A stretch of DNA of 37,635 nt, taken from positions 1-37,635 of the forward strand of contig NZ_SLXV01000028.1 in the NCBI RefSeq assembly GCF_004341445.1, given 5' to 3'. Source of the DNA: Baia soyae (GTDB lineage Bacteria > Bacillota > Bacilli > Thermoactinomycetales > Thermoactinomycetaceae). The notes below the pieces were generated by a model, which was not told where the DNA came from, did not search any database, and saw only the letters and a program-made list of their open reading frames with translations. Shown one piece after another: positions 12,001-19,790 of this stretch. Within the stretch, counting starts at the first letter, position 1. Each line of letters begins with the position of its first letter. The position numbers were made by a program, and so were the translations under genes.

Positions 12001-12607
12001 GGGTGAGATTGAAGTGACGATGCTACAGGTTCCGGGATTAATGGAATCCGTTGTGGTCGCGAGAACAGACGTATCAAGTCGAACGGAGCTAGTTGCCTAC
12101 TATGTGGCGAATATGAACATGGATCAGGAAGAAATAAGAACCACCTTACTAAGCCAATTGCCTGATTACATGGTTCCTACATTTTATATGCAACTTGCCG
12201 AGATCCCACTCACATCAAGCGGTAAAATCGATCGTCGCTCTCTGCCCAAGCCGGATTCTAGCGCTCATACCCATCCGGCTACATGGACTGCACCCGAGAC
12301 GCCAACCGAACAAAAACTAGCCTTGATCTGGGAAGACGTACTCGAACGCACCTCCATCGGTCGTCGCGATCACTTTTTTCGCATAGGAGGTCACTCTCTC
12401 CTAGCAACTCGCATCATTTCCCGTATCCGTCGCGACTTCCAAATTGACGTGCCCCTTCAACTCATCTTCGAGGCACCTATCTTGAAGGATTTGGCGATTC
12501 GAATCCAGCAGATGACGATGGAAGCAACGAGCGGTGCACAAGCACCACGTACCATCAAGCGCCAACCAAGGCAATTACACTCTCACATCAAGAAGAAGTT
12601 GGAATAA
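6077..12607 (+). CDS. NRPS-1: two elongation modules, C-A-T-C-A-T
   Basis: A nonribosomal peptide synthetase of 2176 residues. It starts at TTG 6077 behind GGAGGAG. Approximate layout: helical pre-C segment 1-40; C1 from TPVSFAQKRLWF (~43) with HHIVFDGWSA (~175); A1 from ~496 with YTSGTTGKPKG (~647); T1 with GGHSLLA (~1043); C2 from ~1106 with HHIIMDGWSA (~1237); A2 from ~1557 with YTSGSTGKPKG (~1709); T2 with GGHSLLA (~2105); basic tail ending IKKKLE. All catalytic motifs look intact. Pocket residues aligned to GrsA are DMFYVAHVVK (A1) and DMLYMAHVVK (A2). The ...AHVVK end recalls the proline/pipecolate code DVQ(L/F)IAHVVK, but position 239 is Phe/Leu rather than Gln, so the substrates are unassigned. 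The two modules are close copies of each other. No E, MT or TE domain. Confidence 0.95.
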   Translation: MEKDIRRDQWSLSKQELLAKILEGKKSLSKETSIQRYESGGRTPVSFAQKRLWFLDQLYPGSPAYNVTYTMRLQGVFHIEAMRRSIKELVDRHEGLRTIFRKEHDQPFQVIEEKVEFDMPLVDVTDLPNEEREVRAMQLLAEEMKTPFDLDQGPLIRVIFVKGGEQDHFFLLNIHHIVFDGWSAGVFFQELSALYEAYQKQETIQLPDLPFRYVDYTHWQQNWLQGGELERQLGYWEGQLGGELPVLNLPYDRPRPIQQTFQGSLQHFTISSSLLEKLKELSQQEGISLYMTLLSAFKALMYRYTRQEDILIASPIANRTRSEWEKVVGFFANTLVLRTDLSGDPSFRELLKRVQQVTLSAFSNQDVPFEQIVEKLMPNRDLSMNPIFQIMFNLVELPEETEFYGLQTEFLDIDNGTTKFDFEVQLTENRDGIHGRFEYSTDLFDEATIQRMIVHYHTLLEEIVQDPAQSIATVNLLQEDERHLLLHEWNDTDADYPADMCLHHLFEEQVVKTPDEVAVISESKSTTYRELNQRANGFAQCLRQLGVGPEVKVGVCLRRSLETVVAVLGILKAGGAYVSLDPNEQEERLQHFMEDAQLSLIITNQHLASVMPDAPVPRVHIDQMWDELELLEGNGEAGNPDHLIYIVYTSGTTGKPKGIEMTHRPLMNLITWQTKKWIHPAKARSLQFSSLGFDMSCFEFFTTFIAGGTLIIPTDEERNDPERLLLFLVEQGVERAYFPYVALQQLAELSLQSNQMFMLKLQEMVVAGEQLRLSPTIIEFLKRLDGCVLHNHYGPSEAHVVTSYPVLIEDEKRVLAPVGRPIANTKIYILDQQLKPVPVGVSGEVYVAGVCLARGYIHLPDKTEERFVRNPFSADPHAKMYRTGDLARYLSDGNIQFLGRVDDQVKIRGYRVEPGEIEVALQKAPAIQEVIVIAKEEAPGRTELIAYYVASQKLDREELRTYLLSKLPDYMVPVFYVQLEEMPVTSGGKVNRRALPEPDRTAHHQTTFQEPETETEKKLALIWEEVLGRTGISQEDHFFRLGGHSLLATQVISRVRTRFQVEVPLRLIFEVSILKDLAKRIEQETAQPSVSSGESIQPYPREGATLASYAQHRLWFLDQLNPESTAYHMPYAVHLQGQVDIEAMRRSVQILVDRHEGLRTNFAGKDDQPFQVIAEKLELDMPCIDVTHFPREERETESMRLLVEDAKDPFDLQYDPLIRVKFIRLDEQEVFVSIHFHHIIMDGWSAGVFFKELAAIYEGEILQTKVHLPALNLHYVDYAEWQREWLRGDVLESQLKYWERQLGGELPVLALPYDYARPSKQRFRGDVYHFTLPILLHQKLKSLSQQEEASLYMTLLAAFKVLMYRYTNQEDILIAAPIANRTRSEWDGVIGFFANTVVLRTDLSGISSFRELLQRVRRVTLDAYSNQDVPFEKVVEKLMPNRDVSMNPLFQIMFNYIESTYETQFYGLKSKFVDVDNNTAKFDFEVQIMETSEGIQGRVEYSTDLFDGTTIQRMIVHYHTLLEELVQAPDLSIIEVNLLQAEERHLLLHEWNQTEVDYPPGRCLHHVFEEQVIRTPDEVAVIFQDELITYRELNQRANGLAQRLRQLGVGPETRVGVCLSRSIEMIVSVLATLKAGGAYVSLDPQDHKGRLQYIAEDAQLILTLTTKHLDTQIPGLSAQKVYLDQIWDELDLMDENRDSCTPDHLMYLVYTSGSTGKPKGVELTHRAMVNLVSWQREKWVYSKKVRVIQFASLSFDMSCLEFFTTFDTGSTLILTSEEERTNPERLLALLAEQEVERSYFPYVALQQLAEVASQRDVSGLKLREIMVAGEQLNLTTQIVEFLKRLDGCVLHNHYGPSETHVVTTYPVWILEEKQTLPPIGKPIANTKAYILDRNMRPVPLGVPGELYFSGACLARGYFHQPEMTRERFIMNPFSRDPSEKLYKTGDLARYLPDGNIQFLGRVDHQIKIRGYRVEPGEIEVTMLQVPGLMESVVVARTDVSSRTELVAYYVANMNMDQEEIRTTLLSQLPDYMVPTFYMQLAEIPLTSSGKIDRRSLPKPDSSAHTHPATWTAPETPTEQKLALIWEDVLERTSIGRRDHFFRIGGHSLLATRIISRIRRDFQIDVPLQLIFEAPILKDLAIRIQQMTMEATSGAQAPRTIKRQPRQLHSHIKKKLE

Positions 12608-12639
12608 CACTCATCTACGCAGAACAGGAGATAGATAGG

Positions 12640-13914
12640 ATGAGAAAAGTATCGTTTGGATTACTAAAACAAGCCGATTTCCGCAATTTTTGGCTTGGAT
12701 ACACCATTTCGATGTTTGGTGTTCAAATCACACTGGTCGCTCTGCCATTAGTGGCGGCGATTAGTCTAGGAGCAACTCCACTGCAGATGGGGATTCTTCA
12801 AGCAGTCGAGTTTTTACCCTTTTTAATCCTAAGCTTATTTGTGGGCGTATGGGTGGACCGTATGCCCAAGCGGCCGATTCTAATCGTGACCGATATCTTA
12901 CGGGCCGTGATTCTACTCGGAGTCCCGATTTGTATGTACTTTGATGTACTCACTATGCCGATCTTGTACCTCATTGCCGGGTTGGTCGGGATTAATACGG
13001 TGTTCTTTGACATTGCTCATACTGCGTATCTCCCCTCACTCGTGAAGCGGGACGAATTAATTGAGGGGAATAGCAAATTGGAGTTTAGTAGTTCCAGCGC
13101 CACTACTGTTGGTCAAAGCTTGGGTGGAGTGGTCATCCAGTTGCTTTCTGCTCCATTTGCCATCTTATTTAATGTGGGTACGTACTTGTTTTCTGCTCTG
13201 TTTCTAAGCTTTATTAAGCAGAAAGAGACCGTGGTGGAAAAGCCGCCAGAAGAGCAAAACATGTGGACTGAGATTCGAGAGGGTACATCTTTTGTTTTTA
13301 ACAGTAAAGTGATTCGCCCGATCTTGATTGCAACCGTGATCTTTAATCTATTTACCTATTTCATCGAGCCTATTTTCATTTTGTATTTGACTCGTTCGCT
13401 GAAACTGGAACCAATCTATATTGGCTTAATCTTTGCTATGTCAGGAGTAGGTGCTCTTTTGGGTGCCATGATTGCGGGGCCGTTTGCTAAGAAGCTAGGA
13501 GTGGGGAGGGCGCTTGTTGCTTCCTTGCTCATCGCAGGGGTTGTTTCACTCCTAATCCCGCTTGCTACGTTCTTACCTCTCATTCCAGCTGTCATCCTGA
13601 TTATGACGATGTATTTGATTGATGCGGCGATGGTGATTGTGTACAACATTAATCAACGGAGCCTGCGCACGGCCATCACACCGGACCATCTGCAAGGAAG
13701 AATGAACGCATCGATCCGTATATTCGCGATGGGTGTGGTTCCGATTGGTGCATTGCTGGGTGGTTGGCTAGGTGGGGAGATTGGGACGACTCCTACGTTG
13801 ATTGTGGGAGCAGTGGGGATTATGGTTTCGGCTATTTTTATTCTTTTTTCAAGTGTGAGGGGTATGAGGAAGACAGAAGAGGTTATAGCGGAGCATGTGG
13901 GTAATGAGAGTTAG
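12640..13914 (+). CDS. MFS efflux transporter (MFS_3 / EntS-like), probable peptide exporter
   Basis: A 424-residue membrane protein with about 12 hydrophobic segments. The loop VGVWVDRMPKRPILIVTD between segments 2 and 3 is the MFS motif A equivalent. Proteins of this subgroup export siderophores and small peptides from the cytoplasm. ATG 12640 is preceded by CAGGAG at 9 nt spacing. It lies 32 bp after NRPS-1 and in the same direction, so it is almost certainly cotranscribed and is the best candidate for product export or self-resistance. The substrate cannot be read from sequence. Confidence 0.88.
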   Translation: MRKVSFGLLKQADFRNFWLGYTISMFGVQITLVALPLVAAISLGATPLQMGILQAVEFLPFLILSLFVGVWVDRMPKRPILIVTDILRAVILLGVPICMYFDVLTMPILYLIAGLVGINTVFFDIAHTAYLPSLVKRDELIEGNSKLEFSSSSATTVGQSLGGVVIQLLSAPFAILFNVGTYLFSALFLSFIKQKETVVEKPPEEQNMWTEIREGTSFVFNSKVIRPILIATVIFNLFTYFIEPIFILYLTRSLKLEPIYIGLIFAMSGVGALLGAMIAGPFAKKLGVGRALVASLLIAGVVSLLIPLATFLPLIPAVILIMTMYLIDAAMVIVYNINQRSLRTAITPDHLQGRMNASIRIFAMGVVPIGALLGGWLGGEIGTTPTLIVGAVGIMVSAIFILFSSVRGMRKTEEVIAEHVGNES

Positions 13915-14377
13915 GAGATAAGAGTGGTGGTGGTTCTACTATTGGTAGCAGACTTTATTCTATTGCGTAAGCTCATGATTTGAGTAGGCTTGTTGATTGA
14001 TGAGCCATAGGATGATCGAGGGCAGGAGAGTCTGTTCGATCCCTGCTCACTTATCATACTCCCTGATTCATCAATCACTTGGTTGGAGAATGAGAAAAGA
14101 ATAGGGGCAATGTATCTGGCCACAGTGATGTTAGTGAGCCTACTTAGCGCAGTCCTTTGTAGCAAGGGCGTTTTGTGGCAATGTTTGAGCGTGTTCTTCG
14201 CGAGTTTTGCCACTTGCCCGAGCGGAGAAGGACGGAGCGGACTTGCTTTTCCACATCTTCGCAGGCTCACTATTGAGCTGTGACCAGATACATGCCCTGA
14301 TACTTGCTCTCCATAGCAAATCCAATTCATAGTTCTTGTAATTGCATCATCCTATACCAAAATCGAGGTGTTCTTCC
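13915..14377. other. Gap before NRPS-2 filled by hairpin sequence
   Basis: There is no real gene here; short frames inside are side products of the repeat. The left part holds a separate perfect 10-bp inverted repeat, TGATTGATGA (13994-14003) and TCATCAATCA (14068-14077). The right part is the full hairpin element 14104-14297. About 80 nt remain before the NRPS-2 start. Confidence 0.7.
14104..14297 (+). repeat. Full-length dispersed hairpin element, copy 1 (~194 bp)
   Basis: It starts GGGGCAATGTATCTGGCCAC and ends GACCAGATACATGCCC. The ends are imperfect inverted repeats about 38 bp long. The left TTAGTGAGCCT pairs with AGGCTCACTATTG on the right. The inner GTGGCAA/TTTTGCCAC pair extends the fold, so nearly the whole element can form one long hairpin. 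It matches copy 2 (19522-19712) over its whole length in the same orientation, apart from scattered substitutions and small indels. It encodes nothing credible. MITE-like or ERIC/BCR-like intergenic repeats are the nearest known class. Confidence 0.85.
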
Positions 14378-17300
14378 TTGGAACAGCATCAGTTGAACCA
14401 ACAAATGATGGCATGGAACGATACAAAAATAGACTTCCCTCCAATTTGCTTACACCAAATGTTTGAACAACAAGCCAACCAACGGCCCGACCAGATCGCA
14501 GTCGTGATGGGTAGCCAGCAGATTACCTATCAGCAACTAAACCAACGATCGAATCAACTAGCTCATTATTTACAGCAATTCGGTGTAGGCCCTGACGTAC
14601 CTGTTGGAGTGTGCATGAACCGCTCGATTGAACTTGTGATCGCCCTACTCGGAGTCCTAAAAGCAGGTGGTGCCTACGTTCCCATCGATGTGGAAGCACC
14701 CACTCGTAGGATGGAACAAATTCTAACTGAAGCGAGGTCTCCCGTTTGCTTATCCCAGTTAGAGTTAAAAGAAGCGTTGCCAGTCTGCGAGGTTCAGCTT
14801 GCATTCGTAGACCAATTAGAGGACAAAATCACATCATTTCCAACAGACTCACCTCCTGATTCGGGAGTGGGACCTGATCATGCCGTTGCCATTTACTATA
14901 CATCTGGGTCAACCGGCCGGCCTAAAGGAGTCATCAATCTCCACAAGGGCTGGGGGAATAAAATGCACACCCTACAACGCCGTTTCCAACTACAGCCAGA
15001 GGAAACGATTTTGCATAAGACAACCATCACCTTTGACGATACGGCGATTGAAATCTTTTGGACGCTATCGGTAGGGGCGCGCATTGCCTTGATTGAGCCG
15101 GGGTTACATCGGGATCCGGAAGCGATTGTGGAAGCCTTAATTGAGTATCAAGCATGTGGCCTCCTTGCTGTACCCAGCGTGTTAAATCGGGTGATGGATG
15201 TGATGGATCACAAAAAGAAGCTCCAGTTATCACAGTTTCGTTTTGCCTATGTAGGAGGAGAGACGCTTACTTCCAGTATGGTACGTCGTCATGCTGAGTT
15301 ACTCCCCGGAAAGCTATATAACACGTGGGGAGCGACGGAAGTATCGGTGGATTCCACGATCCATGAGTGCTCAGAAGCAGATTATGACGAAGAAGGAGCC
15401 GTTTGTATTGGCAAGCCGGTTGATAATAATCGTGTCTATATCCTAGATGATCACATGCAACCAGTTCCGGCTGAAGTAGTAGGGGATTTGTATATCGCTG
15501 GGATCGGTGTGGGGAAGGGCTATATTAACGATCCGGAGCGAACGGCGAAATCGTTTATGGAAGATCCGTTTGTAGCAGGGGAGATGATGTACCGTACAGG
15601 TGACCGTGGTTACTTCCGGGTAGATGGCTCCATTAAATTTCTAGGTCGGGAAGATTTCCAAGTGAAAGTACGCGGAATCCGTGTCGAGCTGGGGGAGATT
15701 GAAGCGACGCTTTTGAAACATGAGAATGTGAAAGAAGCGGTTGTGCTTCTGCGAGAAGATACTCCCGGTAATAAGCGGTTGGTAGCATATGTTGTGATGA
15801 AAGCTGATCCAAGCGCTGGGATTAAATACGAGCTACGGGAGCATCTAAAAGAGTGGTTGCCTCTCTATATGGTCCCGCATTTCTTCATGATCTTAGAGCA
15901 ACTGCCCTTAAACCAAAATAGTAAATTGGACCGTCAAGCACTCCCGGCACCGAGTGGTTCACGTCCGGATTTGGGGACGGAGTATGTAGAACCTCGTAAC
16001 GAAATGGAATCCTATCTAGCGGGTGTGTTTGAAGATGTGTTAAAGATGGAAGAAGTGGGCATTTACGATGACTTCTTTGAATTAGGAGGCGACTCGATCT
16101 CGGCCACACTGGTGATGACTCGTTTACGACGGACCGTTCAACCGAACATTCCATTGAAGGTGTTGTTTGATCTTAAAAACATTGCCAATCTAGCTTGTTA
16201 TGTTCAAGAGAATGGATGGAGCTTGATGTTAGAAGGATTTGCGGGGATGCAGCGAGTCAATCGTGATCAGGAGTTGCCGCTTTCTTTTGCACAAGAGAGA
16301 TTATGGTTTATTCACAAATTAGATGAAGATAAGCCTACTTATAACGAGCCGGTGGCGTACCGGATTTGCGGGGATCTACAGATAGTCGCCTTGCAAACAG
16401 CAGTCCATGAAATGGTCCAACGTCACGAAAGCCTACGTACCACTTTTATTACAGTGGAGGATCATCCGGTTCAGTTCATCGCACGTGAAGGGAAGATAGA
16501 GCTTCCTTTGGAGGATTTATCTTCGGTTCCAGCAGAGAGGCGAGAAGTGACTTTGCAAATGGCGTTAACGAAGGAGTCACGCATTCCGTTTCGTTTGGAT
16601 CAATCTCCGCTAGTCAGAACGAAGTTGTTCAGGGTGGATGCAGAAGAATATGTACTATTGATCAACATGCATCATATCATCACAGATGCATGGTCCGGGG
16701 TTCTTTTCTTGGAAGAGCTAGGCATTCTGTATGATGCGACGTTGAAAAAGAAAGCGAATCCGATGGATGAACTTTCATTCCAATATGCTGATTTTGCCGC
16801 GTGGCAGCGAGGATGGTTGCAAGGGCCGTCCTTGGAAGAGCAAGTGGATTTTTGGAAGCAGGAACTTGCAGGGGAGCTTCCCGTTTTACAATTACCAACC
16901 GATTTCCCGCGGCCCGCTGTACAAACGTTTGAAGGAGATCGTTTTTATTTCCAACTCGATGTGGAACTAGTTGACCAGATCAAGCGGCTAGGGCAACAAA
17001 ATGAAGCATCGGCTTATATGGTTTTGTTAGCTTCCTTTAATACCTTGTTACACCGTTATTCGAGACAGCGCGAGATACTAGTTGGTTCTCCGATTGCGAA
17101 TCGAAACTACCCCGGCTTAGAGCAGATGATGGGTTTCTTCGTGAATACAATCATCGTGCGGAGCCATTATTCAGGCGATTGCACCTTTCAAGAATATTTG
17201 CATCAGGTCAAGGATAGATGCCTGAATATTTATAACCATCAAGATGTTCCATTTGAGCAACTAGTACGTGAGCTTCAGCCAGAGAGGAATCCTGCTTACT

Positions 17301-19477
17301 CTCCACTGGTGCAAGTGGTGTTTGCTTTTCAAAACAAGTTAGAAGAAGTGCTTCATCTAACCGACTTGCAAGTTTCGGCGGTAGATGTAAACACCCGAAC
17401 CGCTCGGTATGACTTGACCCTTTTCTTGACGGAGACGAAGCAAGGGGAGTACGCGGGGATCTTTGAATATAATACTAACTTATTTAAGCAAGAGACAATG
17501 GAGCGGTTATGTGAGAATTTTACCACCCTCTTGGAGCACATCGTTGCAGATTCCACCCAATCCTTGGCGCAGCTTCCGATCACTTCGGATAAACAACGCA
17601 CGGATATATTGAAATGGAACGATACTCAAGTGGCGTTTCCCAAGGATAGTACGTTGCATGAATCGATTCAAAAACAAGTGGAACGAAATCCAGATGCTCC
17701 TGCGGTTGTATTCAATGCCGAATCATTAACCTATCGAGAGCTAGATAAACGGGCGAATCAAGTAGCGAACTATTTAATCGGTAAAGGGGTTGGACCGAAA
17801 CGGATCGTAGGGATTTGTATGGATCGCTCTTTGGATTTGGTAGTGGGACTATATGCCATTCTCAAGACTGGAGGGGCGTTTCTCCCTCTTGACCCCGAAG
17901 CACCTAAAGCCCGTTTACGTCAGATTCTAGAAGACTCGGAAGCCGTGGTTTGCTTGTCAGAATCAGCCTTTCAGGAGCGAGTGCCGCATGAGACGGTTTC
18001 AACGATTTGGATGGATGTAGAGTGGAGCCACATAGAACAAGCGCCTGCCTATACACCTACTAGTAAAGTGGCTCCTGATGATCCAATCTCGGTGTACTAC
18101 ACGTCTGGCTCAACAGGCAAGCCAAAAGGGGTTGTCAATACACAGATAGGTTGGATGAATCGGATGTGCTGGATGCAGAATCATTTCCAGCTAAAGCAGG
18201 GAGAATCTGTTCTGCAGAAGACAACTCTTACATTTGATGATGCGGCTGTAGAAGTTTTTTGGCCCCTGATGCAGGGAGGTCGAGTAGCGTTGATCGAGCC
18301 TGGGATGCACCGTGATCCATGTGCCATTATCAATGCGGCAATCCAATACGAGGTGGTACATCTCCAGTTTGTGCCAAGCATGTTGAATTTAGTGTTGGAT
18401 GAAATAACAGAGGAAGACAGCAGAAAATTGTATGCAGTAAGAAGTACCATCTCATCCGGTGAAGCATTAAGCGCTACGACCGTCCGCCGCTTTTTTGAAA
18501 AGATACCCGGAACGCTTAACAACACATGGGGAGCAACCGAAGTCTCTATCGACTCCACGATTCATGTGTGTAAACCCGAGGATGTGGAAGAAGAAGGCGC
18601 GGTTTGCATTGGGAAACCGATTGATAATAACCGTTGTTATGTTTTAGATGAGCATCTTCATCCCGTTCCAGTGGGGGTTATCGGAGATTTGTATCTAGCT
18701 GGAGTCGGAGTGGCGATAGGGTATCTAAATAATCCAGAGCGGACAGTGAAGTCATTTTCCGCCGACCCATTTGTGTTGGGTGAACGCATGTACAAGACGG
18801 GAGACCTTGGTTACCATCGGCCGGATGGTTCGCTGATGTTTGTAGGTCGTGCCGATAACCAAGTCAAAATTCGAGGGATGCGCGTGGAATTGGGAGAGAT
18901 CGAGGCTGTCCTCTTAAAGCATGAAAATGTGAAAGAAGCGGTTGTTCTCGTTCAAGAAGATGAGCCAGATTTGAAGAGGCTTCTTGCTTACGTAGTGCCG
19001 CTCGATCCAGAGACGCCCCTCATCAGCGAAGAGATGCGCGAAATGGTAAAGCAGACCTTGCCCGACTATATGGTTCCTTCCTTCGTGATGATTCTAAAGC
19101 AGATGCCGCTAAATGCCAACGGAAAAGTAGACCATCTGCAACTGCCTAGACCCGACCGAATCCAGCACTATACCGGAGTCGACTACATCGAGCCACAGGG
19201 ACCAGTTGAGATCATGCTCGCCGAATGTTGGAGAGAGATGCTACAAATAGAGAAAATAGGTATTCACGACAACTTCTTCGACCTAGGCGGCCATTCCCTA
19301 CTCGCTACACAACTCGTCTCCCGCATTCGCAGACAACTCGGAGTAGAACTCCCCTTACGCGACGTATTCATGAAACCAACCATCTATGAACTAGCAAAAA
19401 TAGTAGAAGAGATCCTCTTCGACATGATAGAGCGCATGTCTGAAGAAGAGGTAAGCTCTCTATTAGACAAAGAGTAG
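14378..19477 (+). CDS. NRPS-2: probable initiation synthetase, A-T-C-A-T
   Basis: About 1699 residues. I chose TTG 14378 because GAGGTG lies 7 nt before it; the longer TTG start at 14342 has no ribosome site. Approximate layout: A1 from ~14 with YTSGSTGRPKG (~173) and NSKLDRQAL in place of the usual NGK (~514); T1 with GGDSISA (~571); C from LPLSFAQERLWF (~633) with HHIITDAWSG (~765); A2 from ~1087 with YTSGSTGKPKG (~1241); T2 with GGHSLLA (~1638); acidic tail with MSEEEVSSLLDKE, like a C-terminal docking motif. There is no N-terminal C domain, so this protein probably starts the chain. Pocket residues are DDILYGTVDK (A1) and DDVQISTIDK (A2), neither known to me. Asp at 236 would suit a basic side chain, perhaps the methylarginine expected from the downstream cassette. 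Both A domains have GATE instead of GPTE in motif A5. Confidence 0.95.
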   Translation: MEQHQLNQQMMAWNDTKIDFPPICLHQMFEQQANQRPDQIAVVMGSQQITYQQLNQRSNQLAHYLQQFGVGPDVPVGVCMNRSIELVIALLGVLKAGGAYVPIDVEAPTRRMEQILTEARSPVCLSQLELKEALPVCEVQLAFVDQLEDKITSFPTDSPPDSGVGPDHAVAIYYTSGSTGRPKGVINLHKGWGNKMHTLQRRFQLQPEETILHKTTITFDDTAIEIFWTLSVGARIALIEPGLHRDPEAIVEALIEYQACGLLAVPSVLNRVMDVMDHKKKLQLSQFRFAYVGGETLTSSMVRRHAELLPGKLYNTWGATEVSVDSTIHECSEADYDEEGAVCIGKPVDNNRVYILDDHMQPVPAEVVGDLYIAGIGVGKGYINDPERTAKSFMEDPFVAGEMMYRTGDRGYFRVDGSIKFLGREDFQVKVRGIRVELGEIEATLLKHENVKEAVVLLREDTPGNKRLVAYVVMKADPSAGIKYELREHLKEWLPLYMVPHFFMILEQLPLNQNSKLDRQALPAPSGSRPDLGTEYVEPRNEMESYLAGVFEDVLKMEEVGIYDDFFELGGDSISATLVMTRLRRTVQPNIPLKVLFDLKNIANLACYVQENGWSLMLEGFAGMQRVNRDQELPLSFAQERLWFIHKLDEDKPTYNEPVAYRICGDLQIVALQTAVHEMVQRHESLRTTFITVEDHPVQFIAREGKIELPLEDLSSVPAERREVTLQMALTKESRIPFRLDQSPLVRTKLFRVDAEEYVLLINMHHIITDAWSGVLFLEELGILYDATLKKKANPMDELSFQYADFAAWQRGWLQGPSLEEQVDFWKQELAGELPVLQLPTDFPRPAVQTFEGDRFYFQLDVELVDQIKRLGQQNEASAYMVLLASFNTLLHRYSRQREILVGSPIANRNYPGLEQMMGFFVNTIIVRSHYSGDCTFQEYLHQVKDRCLNIYNHQDVPFEQLVRELQPERNPAYSPLVQVVFAFQNKLEEVLHLTDLQVSAVDVNTRTARYDLTLFLTETKQGEYAGIFEYNTNLFKQETMERLCENFTTLLEHIVADSTQSLAQLPITSDKQRTDILKWNDTQVAFPKDSTLHESIQKQVERNPDAPAVVFNAESLTYRELDKRANQVANYLIGKGVGPKRIVGICMDRSLDLVVGLYAILKTGGAFLPLDPEAPKARLRQILEDSEAVVCLSESAFQERVPHETVSTIWMDVEWSHIEQAPAYTPTSKVAPDDPISVYYTSGSTGKPKGVVNTQIGWMNRMCWMQNHFQLKQGESVLQKTTLTFDDAAVEVFWPLMQGGRVALIEPGMHRDPCAIINAAIQYEVVHLQFVPSMLNLVLDEITEEDSRKLYAVRSTISSGEALSATTVRRFFEKIPGTLNNTWGATEVSIDSTIHVCKPEDVEEEGAVCIGKPIDNNRCYVLDEHLHPVPVGVIGDLYLAGVGVAIGYLNNPERTVKSFSADPFVLGERMYKTGDLGYHRPDGSLMFVGRADNQVKIRGMRVELGEIEAVLLKHENVKEAVVLVQEDEPDLKRLLAYVVPLDPETPLISEEMREMVKQTLPDYMVPSFVMILKQMPLNANGKVDHLQLPRPDRIQHYTGVDYIEPQGPVEIMLAECWREMLQIEKIGIHDNFFDLGGHSLLATQLVSRIRRQLGVELPLRDVFMKPTIYELAKIVEEILFDMIERMSEEEVSSLLDKE

Positions 19478-19790
19478 AGTTAGTCTCTATTACGAATCAC
19501 CAAATAAGTTGAAACGAATGAGGGGCAATGTATCTGATCACTGCGATGTTAGTGAGCCTACTTAGCGTAGTCTTTCGAAGCTAGGGCGTTTTGTGGCAAT
19601 GTTTGAGCGTTTTTTGCGAGTTTTGCCACTTGCCCGAAGTGAAGAAAGACGAAGCGGACACCCTCTACATCTTCGCAGGCTCACTATTGAGCTGTGGTCA
19701 GATACATGCCCCGGGATATGTTTATCCAATATATTGTATTTGAACTTTGAACTCTGAACTTAATGATTGCACCGGAAAGGACTGATTCCA
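19478..19790. other. Gap before NRPS-3 occupied by the second hairpin element
   Basis: No coding sequence. 19522-19712 is the second full copy of the hairpin element. The remaining ~78 nt up to the NRPS-3 start are AT-rich and similar in length and feel to the leader of NRPS-2 (both contain ATTGCA(T/C)C shortly before the start). I see no intrinsic terminator with a T-run after NRPS-2. Confidence 0.7.
19522..19712 (+). repeat. Full-length dispersed hairpin element, copy 2 (~191 bp)
   Basis: It starts GGGGCAATGTATCTGATCAC and ends GGTCAGATACATGCCCC. It has the same order of landmarks as copy 1: TTAGTGAGCCTACTTAGCG, GGGCGTTTTGTGGCAATG, GAGTTTTGCCACTTGCCCG, CTTCGCAGGCTCACTATTG. Differences from copy 1 tend to fall in the loop half. 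It has the same orientation and the same ~80-bp distance to the following NRPS start. Confidence 0.85.

Noticed and set aside
14083-14283. 66-codon frame before NRPS-2
   Set aside because: It lies inside the hairpin element, has no ribosome site, and the homologous copy at 19522-19712 does not keep the frame.
13994-14297. T-box or other riboswitch upstream of NRPS-2
   Set aside because: No T-box consensus and no known aptamer core. The structure is explained by a repeat element and one unrelated inverted repeat.
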